Assembly (NCBI GenBank): GCA_947458455.1
Contig: CANGYJ010000002.1
Span: 1-64,000, forward strand
Length of the DNA: 64,000 bases
Source: Verrucomicrobiaceae bacterium
GTDB taxonomy: Bacteria; Verrucomicrobiota; Verrucomicrobiia; Verrucomicrobiales; Verrucomicrobiaceae
Direction of reading: 5' to 3'
Within the stretch, counting starts at the first letter, position 1. Each line of letters opens with the position of its first letter. Shown piece after piece: positions 49,856 through 59,137 of this stretch. The notes beneath the pieces are model-generated. The model saw only the letters and a program-made list of their open reading frames with translations, was not told the DNA's origin and made no database searches. The translations under genes were made by a program, and so were the position numbers.

Positions 49856-51088
49856 TCACAAGTTTGCGATGCGGCGGCAAACTTCTTCGACGTTCGAGCG
49901 GCTGTTGAAGGCGCTGATGCGGAAGTAGCCTTCGCCGGCGCTGCCGAAGCCGCTGCCGGGGGTGATCACAACATTCGCTTCGTTGAGCATCTTGTCGAAC
50001 ATCTGCCAGCTGGTGAGACCGCCGGGGCAGCCGACCCAGACGTAGGGGGCGTTCACGCCGCCAAAGACTTGCAGTCCGGCTTTTTTGCAGGCTTCGACGA
50101 GCAGCGCGGCATTGCCCATGTAGTGCTCGATGAGCGCTTTGACCTGCGCCTTGCCCTCGGGGCTGTAGATGGCCTCGGCACCGCGTTGGACGATGTAGCT
50201 GGTGCCGTTGAACTTCGTGCTGTGACGACGGCTCCAGAGCGGATGGATGGCCTGCTTGCCACCGGCCTTCGTCTTGCCCATGAGACCCTTCGGAATGACG
50301 ACAATGCCGCAGCGCACGCCGGTGAACCCACCGTTCTTCGAGAAGCTGCGAAACTCGATGGCGCAGTCGCGAGCGCCTTCGATCTCATAAATGGAGCGCG
50401 GCAGCTCAGGATCGCGGATGAAGGCCTCGTAAGCGGCGTCGTAGAGGAGCGTGGTGCCGTTCGCGAGGGCGTATTTCACCCAGGCTTCGAGCTGGGCGCG
50501 GGTAGCGACGGCACCCGTCGGGTTGTTCGGGTAGCAGAGGTAGGCCAGATCGACCGGCTCGGAGGGAATGTCGGCCACGAAACCATTCTCGGGCGTGCAT
50601 TTGAGGTAGTGGAGGCCGGCGTAAGCGCCGCTGTCATCGGCATCGCCGGTGTTTCCGGCCATGACGTTCGTATCGACGTAAACAGGATACACCGGATCGG
50701 TGATGGCGATCTTGTTTCCCGCGCCGAAGATGTCGAGGATGTTGCCGGTGTCGCACTTGCTGCCATCAGAGATGAAGATCTCATCGGCCTCGATGTTCAG
50801 CCCGCGTGATTTGAAATCGTTCTCGGCGATGGCGTTACGGAGGAAGTCGTAACCCTGCTCAGGGCCGTAGCCGCGGAAGGTGGAGCGGTCGCCCATCTCA
50901 TCGACGGCTTTGTGCATCGCCGTGCGCACGGCTTCGGGGAGAGCCTCGGTCACATCGCCGATGCCGCAGCGGATCAGGCGCTTCGCGGCCTCGGTGTTCG
51001 CCTCGGTGAAGGCTTTCACGCGGCGGGCGATTTCGGGGAAGAGGTAACCGGCTTTGAGCTTGTTGTAGTTTTCGTTGATGTAGGCCAT
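49856..51088 (-). CDS. dapL: LL-diaminopimelate aminotransferase
   Basis: A 410-aa PLP enzyme that makes LL-diaminopimelate directly from tetrahydrodipicolinate and glutamate, for lysine and peptidoglycan. It begins [20 protein letters not shown] as in DapL. The PLP Lys is in [16 protein letters not shown] and the carboxylate-binding Arg in YFRISAF, with [12 protein letters not shown] in the middle. Length is typical. DapL is characteristic of chlamydiae, Verrucomicrobia, some other bacteria and plants, and it supports the phylum call. It lies 35 nt upstream of the antitoxin gene on the same strand. Confidence 0.95.
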   Translation of the reverse strand: MAYINENYNKLKAGYLFPEIARRVKAFTEANTEAAKRLIRCGIGDVTEALPEAVRTAMHKAVDEMGDRSTFRGYGPEQGYDFLRNAIAENDFKSRGLNIEADEIFISDGSKCDTGNILDIFGAGNKIAITDPVYPVYVDTNVMAGNTGDADDSGAYAGLHYLKCTPENGFVADIPSEPVDLAYLCYPNNPTGAVATRAQLEAWVKYALANGTTLLYDAAYEAFIRDPELPRSIYEIEGARDCAIEFRSFSKNGGFTGVRCGIVVIPKGLMGKTKAGGKQAIHPLWSRRHSTKFNGTSYIVQRGAEAIYSPEGKAQVKALIEHYMGNAALLVEACKKAGLQVFGGVNAPYVWVGCPGGLTSWQMFDKMLNEANVVITPGSGFGSAGEGYFRISAFNSRSNVEEVCRRIANL

Positions 51089-51179
51089 GGCAGGAAAAGG
51101 GCCGCCATGGTGGCGAGTCGGCGCGGGGATGCAAGGCGGGGGTTCGATGCAGAGGCCTTACCGTTTAGGTCTTTCTCGG

Positions 51180-51827
51180 CTACTCGTGAACATAGACCCA
51201 ATCTGAAATCTGTTCGAGACTCCCGCCGTAGCCGGTTTTGGGGTAATTCTGGCGTGGGAAATACATAAACGTATCGAAATTGATGCCGCCACTTGGAGTA
51301 TCGACGACAAGCACCCAAGGATTGCCGTCATAATGAGCGGCCTTTTGGCCGACGTGATATTGGTATTGTGGATATGCAGCCATGCCGGTGATGGGAATGC
51401 TCGGAAGAAACTCTGGCACGAGCGCAGGCAAGCCGGGAGGTGGAGTGCCGTGCCGAGACTCATAGGCACGAATAGCTCGCACGAGCGGGGTACTGCGTTC
51501 GGCGAGACTGTGAAACGCAGCCATGCGTATAGCCCCGCCAAACCGAAGTCCGATGACTGTGGCAGCTGCGAAGACGGCTTGCGCAATGAGAAGGCGAATG
51601 GCAAATGAACGAAGACGTGGAACTAAAAGAAGAAACGGCGCATTAACTAAGGTCAGCAATGCCACAGCGAACGGCAAGATGATGAACATCTCGAACCAAA
51701 GAAATGCCGTAGAACCAAACGACGCAACTGCGAGATACTGGAGCAGTGGGGATAAGATGAGCGGCAGGCAACATCCAGCGATGAGCCTGATAAGCGGCTT
51801 AGAATGGAAAGTCTTGGCGTCAGTCAT
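51180..51827 (-). CDS. Membrane protein of unknown function
   Basis: A 215-aa protein with three or four hydrophobic segments in the first 105 residues (LIRLIAGCCLPLILSPLLQY; LWFEMFIILPFAVALLTLV; FAIRLLIAQAVFAAATVIGL) and a C-terminal soluble part of about 110 residues. The C-terminal part contains IRAYESRHGTPPPGLPALVPEFLP, a motif also seen at the ends of pseudopilin-like and type II secretion-associated proteins in this phylum, suggesting a shared outer domain. The base composition is less GC-rich than the surrounding genes. No function can be given. ATG 51827 is preferred to the longer frame at 51848. Confidence 0.6.
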   Translation of the reverse strand: MTDAKTFHSKPLIRLIAGCCLPLILSPLLQYLAVASFGSTAFLWFEMFIILPFAVALLTLVNAPFLLLVPRLRSFAIRLLIAQAVFAAATVIGLRFGGAIRMAAFHSLAERSTPLVRAIRAYESRHGTPPPGLPALVPEFLPSIPITGMAAYPQYQYHVGQKAAHYDGNPWVLVVDTPSGGINFDTFMYFPRQNYPKTGYGGSLEQISDWVYVHE

Positions 51828-51958
51828 TGAGGCTTGAACGATAATCACCGAACAGATGCTTTATCGACCATTAACGTATTTCCACCGGGCGCATTATTTC
51901 GGCAAGAAAGGCGACTCATCGAATAGACACTCTCTCGCTGTGATGACTGCCGCTAACG

Positions 51959-52819
51959 TTACGGCTGCGGCTTATTCGAGGGGGCGGGGCCGGCCTCGGG
52001 TTCGAAGTCGAGGACCTCTTGATGGGTGCGGAGGGCTTTGCGGGCCTGGCTGAAGAGGGCGCTGAGGTCCTCGGGGTTCTGCTGCTTTTTCTCGTCGAGG
52101 TAATCTTGCAGCTTTTTGATCTGCGCATCGGCATCGAGGCTCACATTGCCCATGGCCTTTTGCGCTTTGGAGTACACCTGCGTGAAGACGCCCTGCGCCT
52201 GCTCAAAGGCCTGGCGGGCTCCCTCGCTGCGCTCGTATTCCTTTTCGGCCTCGCGGAACTCTTTGCTGAAGAGTCGCTTGAAGAAATTGCCCTTCGGTTT
52301 CTCGGTCACCTTGGCGGCCTGGGCTTCAAAGTAGTCCTGCAGCTCTTTGAACTCCTGCATGGGCTTCTGATACTGCTTTTTGAGGTAGCCGAGGCCGGTG
52401 GTGATGAGGGTGAGGCGTTCCACCTCGGCCTTGGCGAGCGTTTGGCCGGCCTTCACCTTGTCTTCGAGGCTGTTGAGGTAGCCAAGCGTGGCCTTGTTGC
52501 CTTCAAAGATGTTGTCGAACTCCTTCGCGGCGGCGGCCAGGCGCTGGCGCTCGCCCTGGCGCATGGCGGTCACGGCCTTGTCGTGCTCCGCGTTGATCGT
52601 GTCGATGGTCTGCTGGTGCTTCGCGGCCTGGTTTTCAAGGGCACGCTGCATCTGCTCATCGCGTTGTTTCAGAGCCTCCGTGTGCTCCCCTTCGAGGCGG
52701 GTCAGTTGGGCACGCAGGGCATCATTGTCGGTGCGGGTTTGGAAGAGGAACCAGCCCAGCACTCCAGAACCGAGTAGGGCGATAACAAGCAGCGTGACGA
52801 GGTTTTTGATCGCAGTCAT
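51959..52819 (-). CDS. Membrane-anchored coiled-coil protein
   Basis: A 286-aa protein. One N-terminal membrane helix (about residues 5-25, LVTLLVIALLGSGVLGWFLF) is followed by a long helical, charged region with heptad-like pattern (about 30-200, for example LRAQLTRLEGEHTEALKQRDEQ). The C-terminal 60 residues are also charged and Pro-rich. It resembles structural or scaffold proteins of the envelope, but no family is recognised. Start at ATG 52819 puts the helix at the N-terminus. It forms a minus-strand pair with the exported protein at 52893. Confidence 0.6.
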   Translation of the reverse strand: MTAIKNLVTLLVIALLGSGVLGWFLFQTRTDNDALRAQLTRLEGEHTEALKQRDEQMQRALENQAAKHQQTIDTINAEHDKAVTAMRQGERQRLAAAAKEFDNIFEGNKATLGYLNSLEDKVKAGQTLAKAEVERLTLITTGLGYLKKQYQKPMQEFKELQDYFEAQAAKVTEKPKGNFFKRLFSKEFREAEKEYERSEGARQAFEQAQGVFTQVYSKAQKAMGNVSLDADAQIKKLQDYLDEKKQQNPEDLSALFSQARKALRTHQEVLDFEPEAGPAPSNKPQP

Positions 52820-52892
52820 GGCAAACCATCCTTCCAGCGCAGGAAGCATGCAAGACGAAAGCAGAAATCGCTCACGAAAGCGCTGAGCGAGA

Positions 52893-53555
52893 TCACTTCC
52901 CGCCTGCCATCACCTTCACTTCGTCGATGAGGCCGGTGCCGCCGTAGAGGTTGACGAGGACGCCTTTTTTGTCGCCGGCGGTACCGGGGTGCTTCAGCTC
53001 GGCCATGTCCTTGCCGTTGACGCGGACGAGAAGTTTTTCGTCGCGGCTCTCGATGCTGACGCGCCACCAGTCGCGGAGTTTGATGTCGGTCTTGGCGCTC
53101 TGGAGGACTTTGAGCTTGGCGGCATCGGCGGAGGCATCGGGTTCGACGACGCGTACGAAGCCGTTGGCGTAGATGAGGGTGGCGATTTTCCAGTTTTTGG
53201 CTCCCTCCTCGCCATCGGTCATGAAGCGGACGCCCATCCAGGTGCTGCTGACGGGTTTCATGAGGAGCTGGATGCTGGTATCGGTGGTGCCAGCTTCGAA
53301 CTGGCGGTAGATGGAGCCCTGCCTGCCGACGCCGGTTTCGATCAAGGCGGCACCGTTTTGGAGCGTGACCTTCCCGGCGAACTCGCCCTTCGGAATGCGC
53401 CAGCCCTTGTCGATCTCGGCAGCGCTGAAGTCATCGGCGACGAGTACGGAACCTTCGCGGAGGAGCTTGGGGCGCATTTCTTTCGGCGTTTTATCGGCGG
53501 CGAAGGCGGAAAAGTGCAGGCTGAGGAGAAGAATGGACAGCGGAACGGCTTTCAT
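52893..53555 (-). CDS. Secreted jelly-roll-like protein
   Basis: A 220-aa exported protein with signal peptide (about 19 residues, ending AFA). The remainder is a beta-rich domain (VLVADDFSAAEIDKGWRIPKGEF, WMGVRFMTDGEEGAKNWKIATLIYANGFV, WWRVSIESRDEKLLVRVNGKDMAELKHPG) typical of DUF1080/LamG-type jelly rolls that bind or cut sugars. It lacks the DUF1080 start FNGKDL. The gene is divergent from the MFS gene (37 nt apart). No activity can be assigned; carbohydrate binding is a guess. Confidence 0.6.
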   Translation of the reverse strand: MKAVPLSILLLSLHFSAFAADKTPKEMRPKLLREGSVLVADDFSAAEIDKGWRIPKGEFAGKVTLQNGAALIETGVGRQGSIYRQFEAGTTDTSIQLLMKPVSSTWMGVRFMTDGEEGAKNWKIATLIYANGFVRVVEPDASADAAKLKVLQSAKTDIKLRDWWRVSIESRDEKLLVRVNGKDMAELKHPGTAGDKKGVLVNLYGGTGLIDEVKVMAGGK

Positions 53556-53592
53556 GGCAGGCTGCCAACGCTCGCCCTGCCTCCCGCTTCTC

Positions 53593-54882
53593 ATGGAAAA
53601 CGCTCGACCTACTGCCGTCCGCCATCAAATCCTCGCCACGGCGACGGTGGTGGCCTTCCTGATGTATCTGGACCGCATCTGCCTGGCGCAGATTTTGACC
53701 TCGGACTCGTTCGAGGCGGAGTTTACCTTCAGCAAGAAGGAGACGGACTGGATCACGGGGGCGTTCTTTTGGGCTTACGCCCTTTTCCAAGTGCCGGCGG
53801 GCTGGCTGAGTGATCGCTTCGGTGCCCGGGCGCTGATCACGGTGTACATCGCGGCGTGGTCGCTCTTCACGGCGGCGACGGGTTTTGCGACGGGTTTTTG
53901 GACGTTGTTCGCGGCGCGGCTGCTGTGCGGTCTGGCGGAGGCGGGCTACTACCCGGCCAGCAGCAGTCTGGTGACACGATGGACGCACATCGAAAGTCGT
54001 GGCGTGGCGAGCAGCCTGATCACACTCGGAGGTCGTGCGGGGCTTTTCCTGGCTCCGATCCTGACGGTGAAGGTGATCGTGGGCCTGGGCGACTGGCGTT
54101 GGGCGGGCTGGGTGTATGGCGCGGCGGGGATCGGCGTGGCGCTGTTCTTCTGGCGGGTCTTCCGGGACCATCCACGGCTCCACCCGAGCTGCAACGAGGC
54201 CGAGATCGCCATCCTGGCGGAGGGTCGCGGGGACTTTCAGCCGAGTCGCGAGCCTGCGCGGCGTTTTCCTCTGCGGGCGGCCTGCCGCAGTCGCAGCCTG
54301 TGGATGGCGAACGCGGTACAATTCTTCACGAACATCGGCTGGGCCTTCACGGCGCTGACGTTTCCGCGTTACCTGAAGGACGTGAAGCATTTCGATGATG
54401 TGACGAACGGCTGGATCACCAGCGGAGCGCTCTTCATCGGGATCGGCGGGATCATGGTGGGCGGTTGGAGCACGGATTACCTCACGCGGCATCATGGTCG
54501 TCGGCTGGGCCGCATGCTGCCGATGTCGGTGACGAAATTCATCGCGGCAGGTCTTTACCTCGTGGCGCTGTGGATGGACACGCCGTGGACGATCCTGCTG
54601 GCCTTTGGGATGGTGGCGTTTTTTGGCGACTTCGGCCTGCCAGCGATGTGGACGACGATGCAGGACATCAGTGGCAAGTATCAGGCGCAGCTTTTCGGCT
54701 GGGGAAATATGTGGGGGAACTTCGGCGCGGCGATCATGCCGATGCTCTTCACGGCGGTGCTGGAACGCTTCGATACGAATCACGATTACCACGAGGGCGT
54801 GTGGCTTTGTGCGGGGGCGTTTGTGCTCGCGGGGGTCTTTGCGCTCTTCGTGAACGCGGAGAAGCCGGTGACGGAGGAGTGA
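53593..54882 (+). CDS. Major facilitator superfamily transporter
   Basis: A 429-aa protein with 12 predicted membrane helices. It begins RHQILATATVVAFLMYLDRIC, the Tyr-Leu-Asp-Arg segment that is typical of the anion:cation symporter (ACS) family, and it has GWLSDRFGAR between helices 2 and 3, as expected. ACS proteins move organic anions such as hexuronates, glucarate or phthalate with protons. A sugar acid is a plausible substrate in this genomic setting, but that is inference. It is divergent from the jelly-roll protein. The start at 53593 is chosen because the longer frame overlaps that gene. Confidence 0.85.
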   Translation: MENARPTAVRHQILATATVVAFLMYLDRICLAQILTSDSFEAEFTFSKKETDWITGAFFWAYALFQVPAGWLSDRFGARALITVYIAAWSLFTAATGFATGFWTLFAARLLCGLAEAGYYPASSSLVTRWTHIESRGVASSLITLGGRAGLFLAPILTVKVIVGLGDWRWAGWVYGAAGIGVALFFWRVFRDHPRLHPSCNEAEIAILAEGRGDFQPSREPARRFPLRAACRSRSLWMANAVQFFTNIGWAFTALTFPRYLKDVKHFDDVTNGWITSGALFIGIGGIMVGGWSTDYLTRHHGRRLGRMLPMSVTKFIAAGLYLVALWMDTPWTILLAFGMVAFFGDFGLPAMWTTMQDISGKYQAQLFGWGNMWGNFGAAIMPMLFTAVLERFDTNHDYHEGVWLCAGAFVLAGVFALFVNAEKPVTEE

Positions 54883-54890
54883 AGCGCCGA

Positions 54891-55103
54891 TCAGGCGTTT
54901 TTCGGCAGGTTGAAGGAGCCTGTCGGCACCTCGAAGGTGCCGGTGGGTACTTCGGAGCGGCGAGCTTTGCGTTTCCCTCCGATGAAGGCGGGCCGGAAGG
55001 GCAGCTTGCCCTTGGCTTTGAGGGCTTCGATTTCCTCTTCGCTGGCCCCATGGGCGCGAAGGCGGCTGGCTTCGTAAATTCGATCTCTTTGGATATCCAA
55101 CAT
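54891..55103 (-). CDS. Short basic protein, unknown function
   Basis: A 70-aa protein with a helical first half (IQRDRIYEASRLRAHGASEEEIEAL) and a basic second half ending in repeated EVPTGTFEVPTGSF units. The internal repetition suggests a tail that binds a partner. No family recognised. It is the last of three minus-strand genes (55877 to 54891). The start is ATG 55103. Confidence 0.5.
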   Translation of the reverse strand: MLDIQRDRIYEASRLRAHGASEEEIEALKAKGKLPFRPAFIGGKRKARRSEVPTGTFEVPTGSFNLPKNA

Positions 55104-55149
55104 GTCTCTGGGGTTTGCGGCGCTCAGACGCTCTGCGAAGCGGTCGTGT

Positions 55150-55527
55150 TCAAAACTGGCCGGTGTGTAGCAACACCAAGGTACAAGCTTCTTCGCACGC
55201 GATTCCTGCGGAGGTCAAGGCGGCCTGCAAGGGTGCATTTTCCGTGCCTGGATTGAAAATCACGCGTCGGGGTTTTAGCGCGATGAGTTTGTCCTTCAAC
55301 GTCAACGAAATCGCCGGTCCGACGTAGAGCGTGACGGTATCCACCAGGCCGGTAATCATGCTCAAATCGGCGATGACAGGCACGCCTTCGATCTCGCTGA
55401 GCTTCGGATGCACGGGCACGACCTCATGGCCGTGCTGGCTGAGCAGGAGCAGGGCTTTGTGGCTGTAGCGTTCGGGATTGTCACTGGCACCGATGATCAC
55501 GACGCGTTCGGTTTTGGGCTGGCTCAT
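55150..55527 (-). CDS. CoA-binding domain protein
   Basis: A 125-aa Rossmann-fold protein of the CoA-binding (YccU-like) family. The start VVIIGASDNPERYSHKALLLL is the nucleotide-binding turn, and NPGTENAPLQAAL and the closing GIACEEACTLVLL fit the family. Such proteins bind CoA or NAD-like ligands and have no well-defined role. Its stop-side neighbour is a short basic protein, and upstream the K-channel-like protein overlaps it by ATGA (55524-55527), so the two are co-translated. Confidence 0.82.
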   Translation of the reverse strand: MSQPKTERVVIIGASDNPERYSHKALLLLSQHGHEVVPVHPKLSEIEGVPVIADLSMITGLVDTVTLYVGPAISLTLKDKLIALKPRRVIFNPGTENAPLQAALTSAGIACEEACTLVLLHTGQF

Positions 55528-55877
55528 GAGATGGAATCCTCTTCGTCGAGATGGAAAAGATGCAGCGCCCGGTGGGCCGCCGGTGCCAGCACGATGCCGA
55601 TCACCGAGATGAATACGAGCCCGCTGAACAAAGCGTAAAAGGAGGCGAACAGCTTCGCCGAGTCCGAATGCAACTCCCCCACCGGCCCCATGCCGCCGAG
55701 GATCATTGAGGCATTCAGCAGGCTGTCGATCCAGCCAAAGCCAGCGATGAAGTGATAGCCCAGCACGCCTATCGCCAGTGCCACGCCGATGACGACAAAG
55801 GCCAGGCCGAAGAACTTCGCCGCCCGCCGCAGAAAGACGTGGCGTGGGGCGAGAGGCTCGGTGCGGGATTCAAACAT
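55524..55877 (-). CDS. Two-helix membrane protein, channel-like
   Basis: A 117-aa protein with two membrane helices (about residues 23-48 and 83-105). Between them lies WIDSLLNASMILGGMGPVG, reminiscent of the pore helix and loop of potassium-channel folds but without the TVGYG filter. I recall a conserved bacterial family of this form in which Gly-Gly-Met-Gly-Pro is invariant; its transport role is unproven. It precedes the CoA-binding protein with a 4-nt overlap and may be its membrane partner. Start ATG 55877 is clear. Confidence 0.65.
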   Translation of the reverse strand: MFESRTEPLAPRHVFLRRAAKFFGLAFVVIGVALAIGVLGYHFIAGFGWIDSLLNASMILGGMGPVGELHSDSAKLFASFYALFSGLVFISVIGIVLAPAAHRALHLFHLDEEDSIS

Positions 55878-56022
55878 GATCCGCCATCATCCCGGCGCAG
55901 CGCGGATTTGCAACCGCAGGCCGGATCGCGGGAGGCTGCTCGGGAATGGTATTTGAGTCGCCATGGCTTTTCATGAGGTGCAAGAACCACCTTCACCGTC
56001 TAGTTTGACCTCTCTCAACCTC

Positions 56023-57243
56023 ATGAAATCACTCGCCTTCCTGCTTTGCCTCGCTGCCGCTGCCTCCGCCGCGGAGCTCAAGTTCAAGAAATTCACCCTC
56101 ACGGAGGAGTTTGTGGCCGAAGGCGCTCACTTCGCCGATTTCGATCACGATGGCGACAACGACATCTGCTCCGGCCGCTTCATCTGGCAAGGCCCGGACT
56201 TCAAGGATCGCGTCAGCTTTGCGCCGAAGTTCGAAAAGGAGCCCTACGATCCCGCCAAGGGCTACAGCGACTTCTTCCTGACCTACACCTACGACTTCAA
56301 TGGCGACGGTTGGAGCGACATCCTGGCCTACTCCTGGCCTGGCAAGGAAACGTGGGTGTTTGAGAACCCGCAGAACCAAAAGGAGGAGTGGACCCGCCAC
56401 ACCATCTTTGACATCACCGACGGCGAATCACCCGACTTCCTTGATGTGAATGGCGACGGCAAACCGGAGATCCTCGCGCACTCCAGCAGCGGCAAGCAGC
56501 CCTCCACCAATGGCCAGCTTGGCTATGCCGAGATCGACTGGTCCAATCCGCTGGGCAAAGCCCGCTTCCGCCCCATCACGCCGAAGTCGCCGGAGAACGA
56601 CAAAAAGTACTTCCGCTACACGCATGGTTACGGCGCGGGCGATGTGAATGGCGACGGTCGCACCGACATCCTCGACAAGGAAGGCTGGCGCGAACAACCC
56701 GCTGACACGAAGGCAGACAGCGACTGGAAATTCCATCCGCAGCTCTTCACCGTCGAAGGCGGCCGCGGTGGCTCCTTCCTGCTCGTTTACGACGTGAACG
56801 GCGACAAGCGCAACGACGTCATCACCGGCTACGACGCCCATGGCTACGGCTTCGGCTGGTTCGAGCAAAACGCGGACGGCAGCTTCAAGCAGCACACACT
56901 CATGAGCAAAACCGTCGAGGAAAGCCCCGTTGGCGTGAAGTTCAGCCAGCTCCACGCCATGCAGCTCGCTGACATGAATGGCGACGGCGTCATGGATGTG
57001 GTCACCGGCAAACGCCGCTGGGCTCACGGCCCGCTGAAGGACGACGAGCCCAACGCCGCCCCCGTGCTCTACTGGTTCGAGATCAAACGCGATGGCAAAG
57101 GTGGCGCGGAATTCATCCCGCATCAAATCGACGACAACAGTGGCGTCGGCACCCAGGTCACTCCCGGCGACGTGAACAAGGACGGCAAATTGGACGTCGT
57201 CATCGGCAACAAGAAGGGCGTGTTCGTCTTCTTGCAGGAGTAA
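56023..57243 (+). CDS. Secreted FG-GAP/VCBS repeat protein
   Basis: A 406-aa exported protein with signal peptide (about 17 residues, ending ASA). It consists of about six beta-propeller-type repeats with calcium-binding motifs such as DFDHDGDNDI, DFNGDGWSDI, DVNGDGKPEI, DVNGDGRTDI, DMNGDGVMDV and DVNKDGKLDV. This is the FG-GAP/VCBS fold used for binding proteins or sugars outside the cell. Such proteins are abundant in PVC bacteria, often with sulfatases. No catalytic residues can be named. The start ATG 56023 is preferred because it gives the signal peptide. Confidence 0.85.
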   Translation: MKSLAFLLCLAAAASAAELKFKKFTLTEEFVAEGAHFADFDHDGDNDICSGRFIWQGPDFKDRVSFAPKFEKEPYDPAKGYSDFFLTYTYDFNGDGWSDILAYSWPGKETWVFENPQNQKEEWTRHTIFDITDGESPDFLDVNGDGKPEILAHSSSGKQPSTNGQLGYAEIDWSNPLGKARFRPITPKSPENDKKYFRYTHGYGAGDVNGDGRTDILDKEGWREQPADTKADSDWKFHPQLFTVEGGRGGSFLLVYDVNGDKRNDVITGYDAHGYGFGWFEQNADGSFKQHTLMSKTVEESPVGVKFSQLHAMQLADMNGDGVMDVVTGKRRWAHGPLKDDEPNAAPVLYWFEIKRDGKGGAEFIPHQIDDNSGVGTQVTPGDVNKDGKLDVVIGNKKGVFVFLQE

Positions 57244-57291
57244 GACGCCTCACTCGCAACGCTGCGCCCACTTTTTTCCACGCGAGAGTGC

Positions 57292-57839
57292 CTACAGCGT
57301 CTCGGCGAGGCGTTTGGCGATGGTTTCCGACTGTTTGGCCGTGCTGATCCACACCTTGTATTCCCGCTGATAGGTTGGCCGCAGCGTTTCAAAGAACGCG
57401 GCGGCCTTTTTGTTCTTTTTCAGGCCTATCGGCAAAACTTCGGGCATCGGCCATTCTTCGCGTGTATTCGGCGGTGGCGGTTTGGCGGTCTCATCGGCAT
57501 CCAGGGCCACCGCCGCATGCAAAAGCCGCCGCAGCGCCTGCGCATCGCGTTTCTCCAGCGAGGTCATACGAATCGAGAGGATGCTTGTGTTCGATTCGCC
57601 ATGTCCCGCAGCTCCGTGCCGCGAAAAAAGGTGATGCCGAGATGCTTTTTGCAGGCGCTGAGGCCGCAGACGAGCTTCCGCCCGCTGAAACAGAGCATGT
57701 GCCATTTGATTGCCTCCATGAGATCCGGCTCCCAGCGTTGAATCCAGGCCCGCACCTGCCTCGCCATCGCCTGCGAGGCCTAGGGCGCGAGATCGAGCCA
57801 GGTTTCGGGGTCACGGGTGGGGGTTCGATAGCCGTCCAT
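57292..57839 (-). pseudogene. Broken YdeI/OmpD-associated-family gene
   Basis: The frame starting with ATG at 57839 (MDGYRTPTRDPETWLDLAP) meets an amber stop at 57780-57782, then continues open as QVRAWIQRWEPDLMEAIKWHM, CFSGRKLVCGLSACKKHLGITFFRGTEL. A frameshift near 57600 then moves to another frame, which runs through ILSIRMTSLEKRDAQALRRLL to the end near 57292 (KQSETIAKRLAETL). Together these give a full DUF1801/YdeI-type protein, so the gene is disabled by one nonsense change and one frameshift. Sequencing error is a possible explanation for the frameshift, but not easily for both. The end of the reading frame contains the YdeI-type segment FETLRPTYQREYKVWI. Confidence 0.72.
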
Positions 57840-58237
57840 CGTTGGCTGGTTGATTCAGAGGAGTTGATAATCGACGCAGAAGCGTTTTCCCGCCGTTTAG
57901 AGCAGATTTTCAAAATGGACTCGCGACATAGAATCAACAGCCAAGAGGGCTTCAGCCGGACATAGGACGGTTCGTCTTCTTCGCACAGACGAGGGATGAA
58001 CACTCACAACGGCGAGAGAAATAGTGGTCTGCGGCGAAGAAAAAATGGGATTTTAAATAGCAGCCCGAAGACCAAAAAATGCAGAAAAATGAAAATTATG
58101 CTTTTCAGAAGTTACAGTCCCTGCTAATTTTTGATTCTAACGGCGCACGTAATTCTTGCTTCGAGCATGATGCTTGAAGTTTGAGCCATGCGAGTGTCCG
58201 ACCTCAACCAACCAAACCAACCAAACTGATCAGACAT
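57840..58237. other. AT-rich intergenic region upstream of the porin gene
   Basis: No gene seen in 398 nt. The centre (58045-58140) is much more AT-rich than the surroundings (GGGATTTTAAAT, GAAAATTATGC), as expected for promoters. A near-palindrome CTTCGAGCATGATGCTTGAAG is at about 58159-58179. The 5' UTR has the repeated CAACCAACCAAACC (58204-58217), which can act as an unstructured ribosome-loading stretch. The porin ATG is at 58238. Confidence 0.5.
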
Positions 58238-59068
58238 ATGAAATTGAACGCATTGCTGAAGACACTGGGTTTCTTGGCTCTGGCCGCCACTCCCGTTGTG
58301 GCCGGAACAGCCCCCGCCTCTAAAAACCCCGCCCCTGTGCAGCCCGCCGTCAACGATGACCTCGGCATCACTGCTGGCCTGGGTTATCACACCAACTACA
58401 TCTGGCGTGGCCTCAACATGGGCCAGCATTGGGTGGACGGTTCCCTTGGTGGCGCTATCCCCCTCCTCGAAGGCACCCGCCTCGCTTGGGACGTGAACTA
58501 CGGTTCACTCGCTGGCGACGAAAGCACCTTTGGTGATGATGCCAACCTCTCCTTTCAGCGCCTCCAGCTGGGTGCCGCTCTGCAGCACGATCTCGGTCCT
58601 GTGACTGCCTCCTTGGGCTATCGCTATTTCCGTAACATGGGCACCATCAACACGCTTGGTGAAATGAATGATGGAAACGAATTCAGCCTCGGTCTTGCCA
58701 CCGCTCTGGGTCCGATCAATCTCGCCTCCAGCGCTAATTATGACATCTCGAACCTCTCTTGGTACTTCGATATCGATGCTAACACCAACATCGCTATCAC
58801 GGATTCCATCAGCCTCGTTCCTTTCGTCAACGTTGGTTATGGCAAAAACTTCGACTGGCAGCTCAGCCGTAGCGAATCCAACTTCACCGGTTGGACCGCT
58901 GTGACCGCTGGTTTCCGTCTTCCAGTCAAACTCAACAGCCGTGCAACCCTGACGCCTTACATCGCCGTCAACGCACCTCTGGGTCAGCTTGACAACAGCG
59001 CAGACGCACCCCGCAACACCACTCAGCCTGTTGTTTTCGGTGGCGTCAGCCTCAACGTTCGCTTCTAA
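58238..59068 (+). CDS. Outer-membrane beta-barrel (porin-like) protein
   Basis: A 276-aa protein with a signal peptide (about 22 residues, ending VVAG). The mature part is built of alternating amphipathic strands such as DDLGITAGLGYHTNYIWRGLNMGQ, LGPVTASLGYRYFRN, and it ends in NVRF, with a C-terminal Phe as needed by the BAM complex. The opening YHTNYIWRG is typical of the TorF-type putative porins. It is a stand-alone gene with an AT-rich promoter region and a strong terminator directly after it, which suggests strong expression. Substrate unknown. Confidence 0.78.
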   Translation: MKLNALLKTLGFLALAATPVVAGTAPASKNPAPVQPAVNDDLGITAGLGYHTNYIWRGLNMGQHWVDGSLGGAIPLLEGTRLAWDVNYGSLAGDESTFGDDANLSFQRLQLGAALQHDLGPVTASLGYRYFRNMGTINTLGEMNDGNEFSLGLATALGPINLASSANYDISNLSWYFDIDANTNIAITDSISLVPFVNVGYGKNFDWQLSRSESNFTGWTAVTAGFRLPVKLNSRATLTPYIAVNAPLGQLDNSADAPRNTTQPVVFGGVSLNVRF

Positions 59069-59101
59069 TATCGCTTAGCGCGATCCCAACCTTTTTGGTT
59101 G

Positions 59102-59133
59102 AACCTCCCGGCGAAAGCCGGGAGGTTTTTTTT
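59102..59133 (+). terminator. Strong intrinsic terminator of the porin gene
   Basis: An 11-bp stem, AACCTCCCGGC (59102-59112) with GCCGGGAGGTT (59117-59127), has a GAAA tetraloop and is followed by a run of T (59126-59133). The priA start codon is 5 nt downstream, so priA may have its own promoter or depend on read-through. Confidence 0.92.
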
Positions 59134-59137
59134 GCTC

